The notes beneath the pieces were generated by a model that was not told the DNA's origin, ran no database searches, and saw only the letters and a program-made list of their open reading frames with translations. The position numbers were made by a program, and so were the translations under genes. Shown in pieces: positions 17,947 through 27,300 of a stretch of DNA of 64,000 nt. The stretch covers positions 1 through 64,000 of the forward strand of contig RHKY01000022.1 of the NCBI GenBank assembly GCA_008363385.1. The letters run 5' to 3'. Numbering within the stretch: the first letter of the stretch is position 1; each line of letters begins with the position of its first letter. This DNA comes from Acidobacteriota bacterium (GTDB taxonomy: Bacteria > Acidobacteriota > Thermoanaerobaculia > UBA5066).

Positions 17947-20381
17947 CGCCGCCCGCACGCCGGCCCGGGAGCGTCGCGCGCGGCGAGGCGGCCGCGCGGA
18001 AGGCGTCGCGTCACGCCCGCCCCGTGGGGATGACGCCCGAGGAGTGGCAGCGGTCTCTCCGGCGGCAGTTCGGCCCGTCGCAGCCGTTCCTCCTGAAGAA
18101 CGTCGGGAAGGAGAGAGTGTTCTCGGACTTCCTCGTCACGAACCCCGCGAGCGGCCGGACGTACCGGGTCGCGATCCGGGGAGAGGAGCCGGGCGTCAGC
18201 TTCTGCTCGTGCCCCGATTTCGCGACGAACCTCCTCGGCACCTGCAAGCACGTCGAGTTCGCCCTGGCCGCGGTCCGGAGACGGCGCGGCGGGGCCCGCG
18301 CGCTCCGCGAGGGCATCCGTCCGGCCTACAGCAGCGTCTCGCTCGTCTACGGCGCCCGCCGGCGCGTGCGGCTCCGCCTCGCAGACGCGGCCCCGCGCGC
18401 GCTCCGAAGGCGGGCCTCGGGGCTCGTGGACGCGGACGGCTTCCTGCGCGAGGACGGCCTCGCCCGCCTCGGGGACCTGGTGGAGGCGGCGCGGCGCGCG
18501 GGGCACGAGCTGCGCGTCTACGACGACGCCGCGCGCTTCGTCGCGGCCGTGCTCGAGGGGGAGGAGCGGCGCCGGCGGCTCGACCGGGCCTTCCCGGCCG
18601 GAGCCGCCAGCCCCGCGTTCGACGGGCTCCTGAGGACGCCGTTGCCGGGCTACCAGCGCGAGGGGGCGCTCTTCGCCTGCCGCGCCGGGCGGGCGATCCT
18701 GGCCGACGAGATGGGCCTGGGGAAGACGGTCCAGGCGATCGCGGCCGCCGAGATCGCGGCCCGCTGGCTCGGGGTGGAGCGCGTGCTCGTCCTCTGCCCG
18801 GCCTCGCTGAAGCACCAGTGGCAGGACGAGGCGGAGCGGTTCTCGCCGCGGAGGGTCGCCGTCGTCGGCGGCGGGCGGAAGGCGCGGGAGGCGGCGTGGG
18901 GCGCCCCGGCCTTCCTCAAGGTCGCGGGCTACGACTCGGTCCACAGGGACCTCGACCTCATCGGCCGCTGGGCGCCGCAGCTCGTCGTCCTGGACGAGGC
19001 GCAGAGGATCAAGAGCTGGAGCACGCGGGTGGCGACGAGCGTCAAGCGGATCGAGTCGCCGCTGGCCCTCGTCCTGACCGGCACGCCGCTCGAGAACCGG
19101 CTGGAGGAGCTGATCTCGATCGTCCAGTTCGTCGACCAGCACCGCCTCGGCCCCACGTGGCGCGTCCTCCACGACCACCAGGTCGTCGAGGAGGGCTCGA
19201 CGCGCGTCGTGGGGTACCGGCACCTGGACCGGCTCGGCGAGAGCCTCTCCCCGATCCTCCTCCGGCGCCGGAAGTCCGAGGTCCTCGCGCAGCTCCCGGA
19301 GCGGAGCGTCAAGCGGCTCCTCCTGCCGCTCACCGACGCCCAGAGGGCGCTCCACGACGAGAACCTGGAGATCGTGGCCAAGCTCGTCGCGAAGTGGCGG
19401 CGGTACCGGTTCCTCTCGGACGCGGACCAGAAGCGCCTGCGAGTCGCGCTCCAGGCGATGCGGATGGCCTGCGACGACGCGTACCTCCTCGACGGGAAGA
19501 GCCGGAGCGGGCGGAAGGCCGGCGAGGTCGACGCCCTCCTCGGCGACCTCCTCGCCGTGGACGGGACGAAGGTCGTCGTCTTCAGCCAGTGGATGAGGAT
19601 GCACGAGCTCCTCGTCGAGCGGCTCGAGGCCTCGGGGCGCGGCTACGCCTTCCTCCACGGGGGCGTGCCGTCGGGCGACCGCGGCGCCCTCGTGAGGCGC
19701 TTCCGGACCGACCCCGGCTGCCGCGTCTTCCTCTCGACGGACGCCGGGGGGACCGGCCTCAACCTCCAGGCCGCCTCGGCCGTTGTCAACGTCGACCTGC
19801 CGTGGAACCCCGCCGTCCTCGAGCAACGGATCGGGCGGGTCCACAGGCTGGGGCAGAGCCGTCCGGTGCAGGTCTTCGACCTCGTGTCCGAGGACTCCAT
19901 CGAGGAGCGGATGCTCGGCCTCCTCGGCTTCAAGCGGGCGCTCTTCTCGGGCGTCCTCGACGGGGGCGACCCCGAGGTCCGCCTCGGCGGCTCGCGCCTT
20001 TCGCGCTTCCTCGAGGCCGTCGGCGAGGTGGCGGCGGGGGCGGAGGAGCCGCCGAAGGAGGCGCCGCCGCTCGCCGCGACGGCGCTCGGGGGGGGGACAG
20101 TCCCCGCAGGAACGAGCGCGTCCCATTCGGCCCCGGCGCCGCAGGCGGGGACGGCCGCTCCCCGGCCGGGGACGGACGTCGCGTCGCTCCTGCGCGCGGG
20201 CGCCGCCCTCCTCGGGCAGCTCGCGGCGGCGGCGGAGGCGGCCTCGCGCGGCGCGCCCGGGGGCGGCCTTCGGGTCGAGAAGGACCCGGCCACCGGCCGG
20301 TCGGTCCTCCGCCTCGAGCTCGCCGACGCCGAGGCCTTCCTCGGCGCGCTCGCCGGCCTCGCGGGAGGCTTCCCCGCGTGA
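17943..20381 (+). CDS. SWIM zinc-finger SNF2-family ATPase
   Basis: This 812-residue protein has a SWIM motif at about residues 88-105 (CSCPDF...CKHVEFAL, a CxC..CxH pattern) followed by a full SNF2 ATPase. Walker A DEMGLGKT is near 254, DEAQ near 350, LTGTPLENRLEEL follows, and motif VI QRIGRVHRLGQ is near 628. The last ~130 residues are Ala/Gly-rich. SNF2 proteins translocate on duplex DNA and remodel protein-DNA contacts. The GTG start overlaps the dehydrogenase stop, and its own stop overlaps the next SNF2 gene (GTGA both times); ATG at 18030 is the alternative. The coupling makes it a probable member of the defence array. Confidence 0.85.
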   Translation: MTPPARRPGSVARGEAAARKASRHARPVGMTPEEWQRSLRRQFGPSQPFLLKNVGKERVFSDFLVTNPASGRTYRVAIRGEEPGVSFCSCPDFATNLLGTCKHVEFALAAVRRRRGGARALREGIRPAYSSVSLVYGARRRVRLRLADAAPRALRRRASGLVDADGFLREDGLARLGDLVEAARRAGHELRVYDDAARFVAAVLEGEERRRRLDRAFPAGAASPAFDGLLRTPLPGYQREGALFACRAGRAILADEMGLGKTVQAIAAAEIAARWLGVERVLVLCPASLKHQWQDEAERFSPRRVAVVGGGRKAREAAWGAPAFLKVAGYDSVHRDLDLIGRWAPQLVVLDEAQRIKSWSTRVATSVKRIESPLALVLTGTPLENRLEELISIVQFVDQHRLGPTWRVLHDHQVVEEGSTRVVGYRHLDRLGESLSPILLRRRKSEVLAQLPERSVKRLLLPLTDAQRALHDENLEIVAKLVAKWRRYRFLSDADQKRLRVALQAMRMACDDAYLLDGKSRSGRKAGEVDALLGDLLAVDGTKVVVFSQWMRMHELLVERLEASGRGYAFLHGGVPSGDRGALVRRFRTDPGCRVFLSTDAGGTGLNLQAASAVVNVDLPWNPAVLEQRIGRVHRLGQSRPVQVFDLVSEDSIEERMLGLLGFKRALFSGVLDGGDPEVRLGGSRLSRFLEAVGEVAAGAEEPPKEAPPLAATALGGGTVPAGTSASHSAPAPQAGTAAPRPGTDVASLLRAGAALLGQLAAAAEAASRGAPGGGLRVEKDPATGRSVLRLELADAEAFLGALAGLAGGFPA

Positions 20382-23300
20382 GCGCTCCCGCGGCCGCCGA
20401 CGTTCCCCGTGTCGGCATGCTCGCGACGGTCCGCAACCGTCGCGGCGTCGTCAGCGCCGTCGAGCCGTTCGGGCCGGGGACGGAAGAGGGGCTTCTCCAC
20501 CTCGTCACGCTCGAGTGGGCGGACGCCGGGGGGAGCACCGAGGAGAGCGTCGTCTGGGAGCGCGAGCCGTTCGCGCGGCTCCTCGAGCCGAAGGCGCTCC
20601 CCGACGTCGAGGGCGAGCCGGCGATGCGGCCCGACGACCTCGACGCCCTCGTCCGCTCCGCGCGCTGGACGGCGATGCGGCCGTTCCTCGACCCGGACGG
20701 CGGAGACGGGCCGCTCGCGCGTCTCCCCGTCTCTGCCCCGTTCCACGGCGCGCTCCAGCCGGAGGACTACCAGCTCGTCCCGCTCCTCAAGGCGCTCCGG
20801 ATGCCCCGCATCGCCCTCCTCGTCGCAGACGACGTCGGCCTCGGCAAGACGATCGAGGCGGGCCTCGTCCTCACCGAGCTGATCCTCCGCCGCCGGGCGC
20901 GGCGCGTCCTCATCCTCTGCCCGGCCTCGCTTCGCTCCCAGTGGCGGGGAGAGCTCCAGGACCGCTTCTCGCTCCGCTTCGAGGAGGTGGACCGTCGCTC
21001 GACGGAGCTGCTGCGGCGCGAGCTCGGACCCGACGCGAACCCCTTCCGCGTCCATCCGCGCGTCGTCGCCTCGTACGACTACGTCAAGCAGCCCGACGTC
21101 CTCGCCGAGCTGACGAGCGCCGTCGCCCCCTCGGCCTCGCACCTCCCGTGGGACCTCCTCGTCGTCGACGAGGCGCACAACCTCGCTCCGGGCCCGGTCG
21201 GGGAGGAGAGCGAGCTCTCGCGGATGCTCGGCGGGCTCGTCCCTCTCTTCGAGCACCGGCTCTTCCTCACGGCGACGCCCCACAACGGCTTCACCCGCTC
21301 CTTCTCGGGCCTCCTCGAGAGGCTCGACCCGGTCCGCTTCACGCGGCGCGACGAGCTGACCGCGGCGGAAGAGGCGCGCGTGGAGGACGTCCTCGTCCGC
21401 CGGCTCAAGCGCGAGGTCAACGAGCGGACCGACCCGCCGCGCTTCTCCGAGAGGGTCCTGACGCCCGTGCCGGTCCGTCTCTCGCGCGAGGAGCGGGCGC
21501 TGTCGGAGGCGTTCCGCGGCTTCCGGGCGGCGCTCCGCTCCGCCGTGGCCTCCGCCTCGCGGGCCGACCAGCGCGCGGGCTCGTTCGCGGCGGAGGTCCT
21601 CGGCAAGCGGCTCCTCTCGGGCCCGGTCCCGTTCGCCGACTCCTGGTGGCGGACGGTCGAAGGTCTCGGCGAGACGACTCCGGCCGACGCGGCGGAAGTC
21701 CGCGCGGCCGAACGGTCCGCCGGCGAGGAGACCCCGAACGACGCCGAGGCCGAGGCGCGGCTCGCGCACGCGGCCCGGACGATCGGCGCCTGGCTCCTGC
21801 CGCTTCGCGAAAGGCTGAGCGCCGACATCGACGCCGTCGGCCGGGCGCTCGAGGCGCTCGGCCTTCCCGCCGACGGCTCGGCGCCCGCCGCGCGCCGCCC
21901 GCGGCACGACGCCCGTTTCGACGCGCTCCTCGCCCTCGTCCGGGCCCGCCTCGTCGAGCAGGGCGCGTTCCGCGCCGACGAGCGGCTCGTCGTCTTCACC
22001 GAGTACCGGACGACGCTCGACTCCCTCGCCGCGCGCCTCGCGGAGGCGTTCCCCGCGCCGGGCGCGCTGAAGACGCTCACGGGAGGGATGCCCGAGCGGG
22101 ATCGCGACGCCATCAAGGCGGCCTTCAACGACCCCGACGACCCCGTCCGGGTCCTCGTCGCGACCGACGCCGCTTCCGAGGGGCTCAACCTGCAGGAGAC
22201 GGCCCGCTTCCTCCTCCACTACGACGTCCCCTGGAACCCCGCGCGCCTCGAGCAGCGCAACGGCCGCCTCGACCGCTACGGCCAGGCGCGCGACGTCACC
22301 GTCTTCCACTTCGCATCGGACGAGGACGACGACCTCGGCTTCCTCGCCTACGTCATCGCCAAGGTCGAGTCGATCCGCGAGGACCTCGGCTCGACCGGCG
22401 AGGTCTTCGAGTCGGCGTTCGAGGCGAGGTTCCTGGAGGGGCGGGCCGCGAACGAGGTGCGCGCCCGCGTCGAGCGCGGCGTGACGGCGGCGCGCGGCCG
22501 GGCGTCGTACCGGCGCGACGCGCGCTCCCGCGTCGCGGCGAAGGCCGCGACGGCCGAGCAGGCCGAGGAGGAAGGCCGGGCGCTCGAGGCCCTCGCCCGC
22601 GAGGTCGACCTCGACCCTGAGTCGCTCGCCTCGACCCTCGAGTCGGCCCTCGCCATCGGCTCGCTGCGCCCGCGCCTCGACCCGCCCGACGCCCGCGGGC
22701 GGCGGCGCCTCACGCAGCCGGTCCCGGCGTCCTGGTCCGCGCTCGCCGACGACGTCCTCCGCCGCCCCGGCGCCGGCGGGACGCGCGGGGCGCTCCCCGC
22801 CCTCGTCTTCGACCCGCGCTCCTTCCTCGAGACGAAGGGGGGGCGTCCCGTCTTCCGCCCCTCGGCCGATTCCGTCCTCCTCCACCTCGGCCACCCCGTC
22901 TTCCAGAGGGTCTTCTCGACCTGGGCGCGGGCGCGTTTCCCGGGCTCGGGCCTCGCGGCCTCCCGCTGGACCGTCCGGCGCGCGCCGAAGGCCTCGCTCC
23001 CCGACGGAGCGGAAGCCGTCGTCCTCCTCACCGTCGAGGAGCTGGCCGTCAACGAGCTGCGCGAGGCGTTCCACCACTGGGTCCGGACGCTCGCCTGGCC
23101 CGTCGTGAACGGCCGCCTCGGCCCGCTCCTTTCGCACCGCCCCGCCCGCGCGTGGCGCGCCGGGGCTGACCTCCCGACCGCGGACGACGTCGCGGCGGCC
23201 CGCGACCTCGTCGGCCCTCTCCTCGACGGCCTCCGGGCCGGCCTCCGCGCGCACGCCGAGGCGCTCGAGCGCGGCCTCTCGGCCGAGGTCGCGCGGCGCG

Positions 23301-23662
23301 GCGCGGAGGAGCTGGAGGAGGAGCGGAAGCGCTTCCTCAGCCGGCAGGGCGAGCTCTCGACGCTCATCGAGCAGCAGAGCGTGGCGAAGCTCGAGAAGGA
23401 GCTCGCGCGTCTCCGCGAGGAGGAGCGTCAGGGGCTCCTCTTCGGCGCGGCCGGCCGGCTCGACGAGCTCGAGCGCTCGATCGCCGCGCGCGAGGAGGAG
23501 CTGCGCCGCCGGACCCTCCACTACCACGAGCTGCGCGACCAGCTCGCGCGCGAGCGCGACCGCGTCCTCCGCGAGATCGTCCCGCGCCGCTTCGCCCTCC
23601 GCGGCGGCGTCCGGGTCTTCCCGGTCGCGCTCGAGGTGAGGCTCGAGCAGCCGGAGCCTTGA
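20378..23662 (+). CDS. RapA/DrmD-like SNF2 helicase
   Basis: This 1094-residue SNF2 protein has Walker A DDVGLGKT near 151, VVDEAHNL near 265, TATPHNGF near 303 and EQRNGRLDRYGQ near 625. A C-terminal coiled coil spans about 970-1060 (EEERKRFLSRQGELSTL...). The HNGF and NGRLDRYGQ motifs and the overall size match DrmD, the SNF2 helicase of class 1 DISARM. It starts with GTG inside the stop of the SWIM-SNF2 gene. The methyltransferase that normally follows drmD is present, separated from it only by a toxin-antitoxin pair. Confidence 0.85.
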   Translation: MSAPAAADVPRVGMLATVRNRRGVVSAVEPFGPGTEEGLLHLVTLEWADAGGSTEESVVWEREPFARLLEPKALPDVEGEPAMRPDDLDALVRSARWTAMRPFLDPDGGDGPLARLPVSAPFHGALQPEDYQLVPLLKALRMPRIALLVADDVGLGKTIEAGLVLTELILRRRARRVLILCPASLRSQWRGELQDRFSLRFEEVDRRSTELLRRELGPDANPFRVHPRVVASYDYVKQPDVLAELTSAVAPSASHLPWDLLVVDEAHNLAPGPVGEESELSRMLGGLVPLFEHRLFLTATPHNGFTRSFSGLLERLDPVRFTRRDELTAAEEARVEDVLVRRLKREVNERTDPPRFSERVLTPVPVRLSREERALSEAFRGFRAALRSAVASASRADQRAGSFAAEVLGKRLLSGPVPFADSWWRTVEGLGETTPADAAEVRAAERSAGEETPNDAEAEARLAHAARTIGAWLLPLRERLSADIDAVGRALEALGLPADGSAPAARRPRHDARFDALLALVRARLVEQGAFRADERLVVFTEYRTTLDSLAARLAEAFPAPGALKTLTGGMPERDRDAIKAAFNDPDDPVRVLVATDAASEGLNLQETARFLLHYDVPWNPARLEQRNGRLDRYGQARDVTVFHFASDEDDDLGFLAYVIAKVESIREDLGSTGEVFESAFEARFLEGRAANEVRARVERGVTAARGRASYRRDARSRVAAKAATAEQAEEEGRALEALAREVDLDPESLASTLESALAIGSLRPRLDPPDARGRRRLTQPVPASWSALADDVLRRPGAGGTRGALPALVFDPRSFLETKGGRPVFRPSADSVLLHLGHPVFQRVFSTWARARFPGSGLAASRWTVRRAPKASLPDGAEAVVLLTVEELAVNELREAFHHWVRTLAWPVVNGRLGPLLSHRPARAWRAGADLPTADDVAAARDLVGPLLDGLRAGLRAHAEALERGLSAEVARRGAEELEEERKRFLSRQGELSTLIEQQSVAKLEKELARLREEERQGLLFGAAGRLDELERSIAAREEELRRRTLHYHELRDQLARERDRVLREIVPRRFALRGGVRVFPVALEVRLEQPEP

Positions 23663-23685
23663 GTATGGCTCGCGAGGGGTAGAAT
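23659..23685 (+). promoter_or_regulatory. Candidate promoter/operator of the RHH-MazF pair
   Basis: TTGAGT (23659-23664) and TAGAAT (23680-23685) are separated by 15 bases, with a perfect CTCGCGAG palindrome (23669-23676) between them. The ATG follows 8 bases after the -10, without a ribosome site. The palindrome is a plausible autorepression site. Confidence 0.4.
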
Positions 23686-23693
23686 CTTTACGT

Positions 23694-23978
23694 ATGAGCG
23701 GGAATACCAACGGGCCTGAGCCGAACGTCAAGGTCACCTACTCCCTCCCGGCGGCCCTCGTCAGCGAGGTCCGGGAAGTCGTCCAGACCGGCGCGGCCGA
23801 GTCCGCGAGCGCGTTCGTGGCCCGGGCGCTGACCGGCGCGCTCCGCGAGGAGCGGGAGAAGCGGCTTGCCGAGGAGTTTCGCGAGGCCGCGGCCGATACC
23901 GCCTTCCTCGCGGACCTCGCGGAGTCGGAGAGGGACCTCGAGCCGCTCGACGCCGAGGCGGGGCGGGACCTGCCGTGA
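23694..23978 (+). CDS. RHH antitoxin of a MazEF-like pair
   Basis: This 94-residue protein has a beta-strand plus two-helix DNA-binding segment (VKVTYSLPAALVSEVREVV, then SASAFVARAL) and an acidic C-terminal tail (ERDLEPLDAEAG) that would cap the toxin. Its stop overlaps the GTG of the MazF-like gene. It begins a small independent transcription unit inserted between the DrmD-like helicase and the methyltransferase. Confidence 0.8.
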   Translation: MSGNTNGPEPNVKVTYSLPAALVSEVREVVQTGAAESASAFVARALTGALREEREKRLAEEFREAAADTAFLADLAESERDLEPLDAEAGRDLP

Positions 23979-24331
23979 GCCCGCCCGCGCTTCAGTGGCG
24001 GCTCTTCCGCGCCTCGCTCGATCCCTCGGCGGGGTCGGAGCAGGCCGGCACGCGGCCGGTCCTCGTCGTCTCCCGCGAGGTGATCAACCAGTCGCTTCCC
24101 GTCGTCGCCGTCGTCCCGCTCACGACGCTCAAGCCGGGCCGCAGGGTCTACTCGACCGAGGTGCTCCTCCCCGCGGGAGCCGCGGGGCAGCCCGACGCCT
24201 CCCTCGTCCTGGCCCACCAGGTCCGGACGATCTCGGTTCACCGCCTCGGCGCGCCGTACGGCGAGCTGACGGACCCCGGCCTGCGCGCGAAGGTGCGCGA
24301 GGCGCTGCGGGTCTACCTCGACCTGGAATGA
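23975..24331 (+). CDS. MazF/PemK-like mRNA interferase toxin
   Basis: This 118-residue protein shows the PemK-like fold markers: GTRPVLVVSREVIN early, VVAVVPLTTLKPGRR in the middle and SLVLAHQVRTISVHRLG later. These match the R-P-V-L, V-V-P-L-T and H-Q-R-T-I-S blocks of MazF toxins, which cut RNA at short single-stranded sequences. The GTG start overlaps the antitoxin stop (GTGA). The methyltransferase starts only 6 bases after the stop, so read-through would couple the pair to the defence genes. Confidence 0.82.
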   Translation: MSPPALQWRLFRASLDPSAGSEQAGTRPVLVVSREVINQSLPVVAVVPLTTLKPGRRVYSTEVLLPAGAAGQPDASLVLAHQVRTISVHRLGAPYGELTDPGLRAKVREALRVYLDLE

Positions 24332-24337
24332 CGGCCG

Positions 24338-27300
24338 ATGCCTGACGCCTCCTGGTGGGCGTCGCTCCGCCACGGCGGGCTCCTCCTCTCGCCCGCGCAG
24401 GCGGCGAAGCTCGACGCGGCGCCGCTCGCCCCGCTCCCCGCGGCCACCGCCGAGAAGCTCCGCCGCGCGGTCGTCCGCGCCTCCGCGGACGACCTCCCCG
24501 CCTCCGGGCGGGCGAGCGCGCAGTCCGACCTCCTGACGCTCCTCCTCGAGGAGGTGGCCGGCCTGCGCGACGCGGCCGGCGCGCCCGCGCGCGCCGCCTC
24601 GGAGGCGGCCACCCCCGCGGGCCACTGGCTCCGCGGCGCCGAGGTCGACGCCTCGCTCACCGTCCGCTCCGTCACGGGCGAGGCGATCCGCCCCCGCCGC
24701 CTCTGGCTCGGAGGGAACGGCGCGCGCCTCCCCGTCTTCTTCGCCGACGAGGGGCGCCTCGGCGTCGGCCGCGGCAAGCGCGCCCCGGCCCGCCTCCTCG
24801 AGTGGCTCCGCGCGCGCGGCGAGCGGCTCGCCCTCCTCGCCTCGCCCTCGCAGCTCCGCCTCGCCTACGGGGGCGCCGACCACGACGCCTTCTGCGAGTG
24901 GGACCTCGCCCTCTTCTTCCCCGAGGGGGAGCCCGGCCCGCAGGTCGAGGCGCTCCGCCGCCTCCTCTCGCCCTCGCTCCTCGTCCCCCCGAAGGCGGGC
25001 GAGCCCGCGCCCCTCCTCCGCCTCGTCCTCGACGCGCGGAAGGGGCAGGCCGACCTCTCCTCGACGCTCGGCGAGCGGGTCCGCCGCGCCGTCGAGCTCC
25101 TCGTCGCGAGCCACGCGCCGGCCCTCGCGGCGCTCGAGGAGCGGGGCCGGGGCCTGCCGCACGAGGCCGTCTACCGCGCGGCCGTCCGCGTCGTCATGCG
25201 CCTCGTCGTCCTCCTCTTCGCCGAGGCGCGCCCCGACCTCCTCCCGCGCGAGAACCCGGTCTTCCACGGCTCCTACTCGCTCGCGGGCCTGCGCGAGAGC
25301 CTCGAGCGGCAGGGGAGCGGCGGGAGCCGCGAGCGCCTCAGGCAGCAGGCCGAGGGGTGGCCGCGCGTCCTCGCCCTCTTCCGCCTCCTCTTCGCCGGCT
25401 CGCACCACGAGGCGCTCCCCGTGCCGCGCTACGGCGGCCGCCTCTTCGAGCCGGGGGACGCCTCCTCGCCCGACCCGCAGTCGCGCGCCGTCGCCCTCCT
25501 CGAGAGCGCCGTCTTCGACCCCGCCCTCCACGGCGTCATGACCGACGCCGACGTCGCCCGCCTCCTCGACCTCCTCACGCGGACGCAGGCGACGATGAGG
25601 CAGGGGACGCGGACGGTGACGACGACGCTCCCCGTCGACTTCGAGAGCCTCTCCACCGAGTTCATCGGCATCCTCTACGAGGGGCTCCTCGACTACGAGC
25701 TCCGCCGCGCCGCCCCGGGAGACCCGGTCCTCTTCCTCGACCTCGGAGACCAGCCCGCCCTCCCGCTCTCGCGCCTCGCCGCGCTCTCCGACGCCGCCCT
25801 CGCGGGCCTCGTCGAGAAGCTGAGGGCGAAGGCGAAGCCGGCCGGCGGCGAGGACGAGGACGACGGCGGGGAGGAGGGGGACGAAGAGACGGCCGAGGAG
25901 ACTGCCGAGGCCGAGGCCGACGAGGGCGCGGCCCCCGACGAGGACGCCTCGCTCGCGGCCGAGCCGGACGCGCCGCCCGACGCCGGGCCGAGCGGAGGCG
26001 GAGCCGTCGAGGAGACGGGCGACGCGCACGCCGCCGCCCGGGACGCCGCCCTCGCGTGGGCGCGCCGTGCCGTCGTCGCGGGCGGCCTCGCCCCGAAGCC
26101 GCGCGGGAGGAAGCCCGAGGCCCTCGCCGCGCACGCCGCGAAGGTGGAGGCCGCCGCGCGGGGCCTCCTCCGCGAGGTCGTCGTCCCGGGCGGGTACTAC
26201 CTCGTCCGCTGGGGCGGCACGCGCAAGGGCTCGGGCACCTTCTACACGCGCCCGCAGCTCGCCGGCCCCACGGCCCGGCGGACGCTCCAGCCCCTCCTCC
26301 ACGCGGACGACGGCGCGCCGCGCCGCCCCGAGGAGATCCTCGCCCTGAAGGTCTGCGACCCGGCCATGGGCTCCGGGTCGTTCCTCGTCTCGGCGCTCCG
26401 CCTCCTCACGCACGCGCTCTTCGCCTCGCTCCACCACCACGCCCGCATCGCCGTGCACGGCGCCGGCTCGCGCGTCGTCGTCACCCTCCCCGAGGGGACG
26501 CCCGCTACCGGCCGGCTCGTCGAGGAGCTCCTCCCGTGCCGCCCCGACGACCCCGACTTCCCCGCGCGCCTCCTCGCGCGCCTGAAGCGCCACGTCGTCG
26601 AGCGTTGCCTCTACGGCGTCGACCTCGACCCGCTCGCCGTCGAGCTCGCCCAGCTCTCGCTCTGGATCGAGACGATGGACCGCTCGCTCCCGTTCGAGTT
26701 CCTCGACCACAAGCTGAGGGCGGGCAACTCCCTCGTGGGGTGCTGGTTCGACCGGTACCGCGACTACCCGCTCCTCGCCTGGGAGCGCGAGGGGGGCGAC
26801 GAGAAGCACGACGGCGTCCACCACCGGAAGAGCGTGGCCTCCGCCCGCGGCCGCGGGGCGGGAAAGGAGAAGACGACCGGGAACGTCTGGGGAGCGGCGA
26901 TCAAGGAGGCGTGCGCGCGCGCGAAGGCGGACCTCGGCGACCTCCTCGACGGCCAGCAGGGGCTCTTCGACACGGTGACCGGCCCCGACCCCGCCGCCCT
27001 CCACGACGAGGCCGTCGCGGCGTTCGACGCCCTCCACGCCCTCCCGCCCCACGACCCCGACGGCGTCGCCGAGCTCTACCGCGAGAAGGTCCTTCTCAGC
27101 CCGCAGCTTGCCGCCCTCCGCGAGGCGTTCGACGCCTGGTGCGCCCTCTGGTTCTGGCCCGCCGACCGCCTCGACCTCGCCCCGCTCCCCTCCACGTTCG
27201 ACCGCCTCGCGGCCGAGGCCCGCGCCGTCGTCGCCGAGGTCGCCGCGCGCGAGAGGTTCTTCCACTGGGAGCTGGAGTTCCCCGACGTCTTCGCCCGCCC

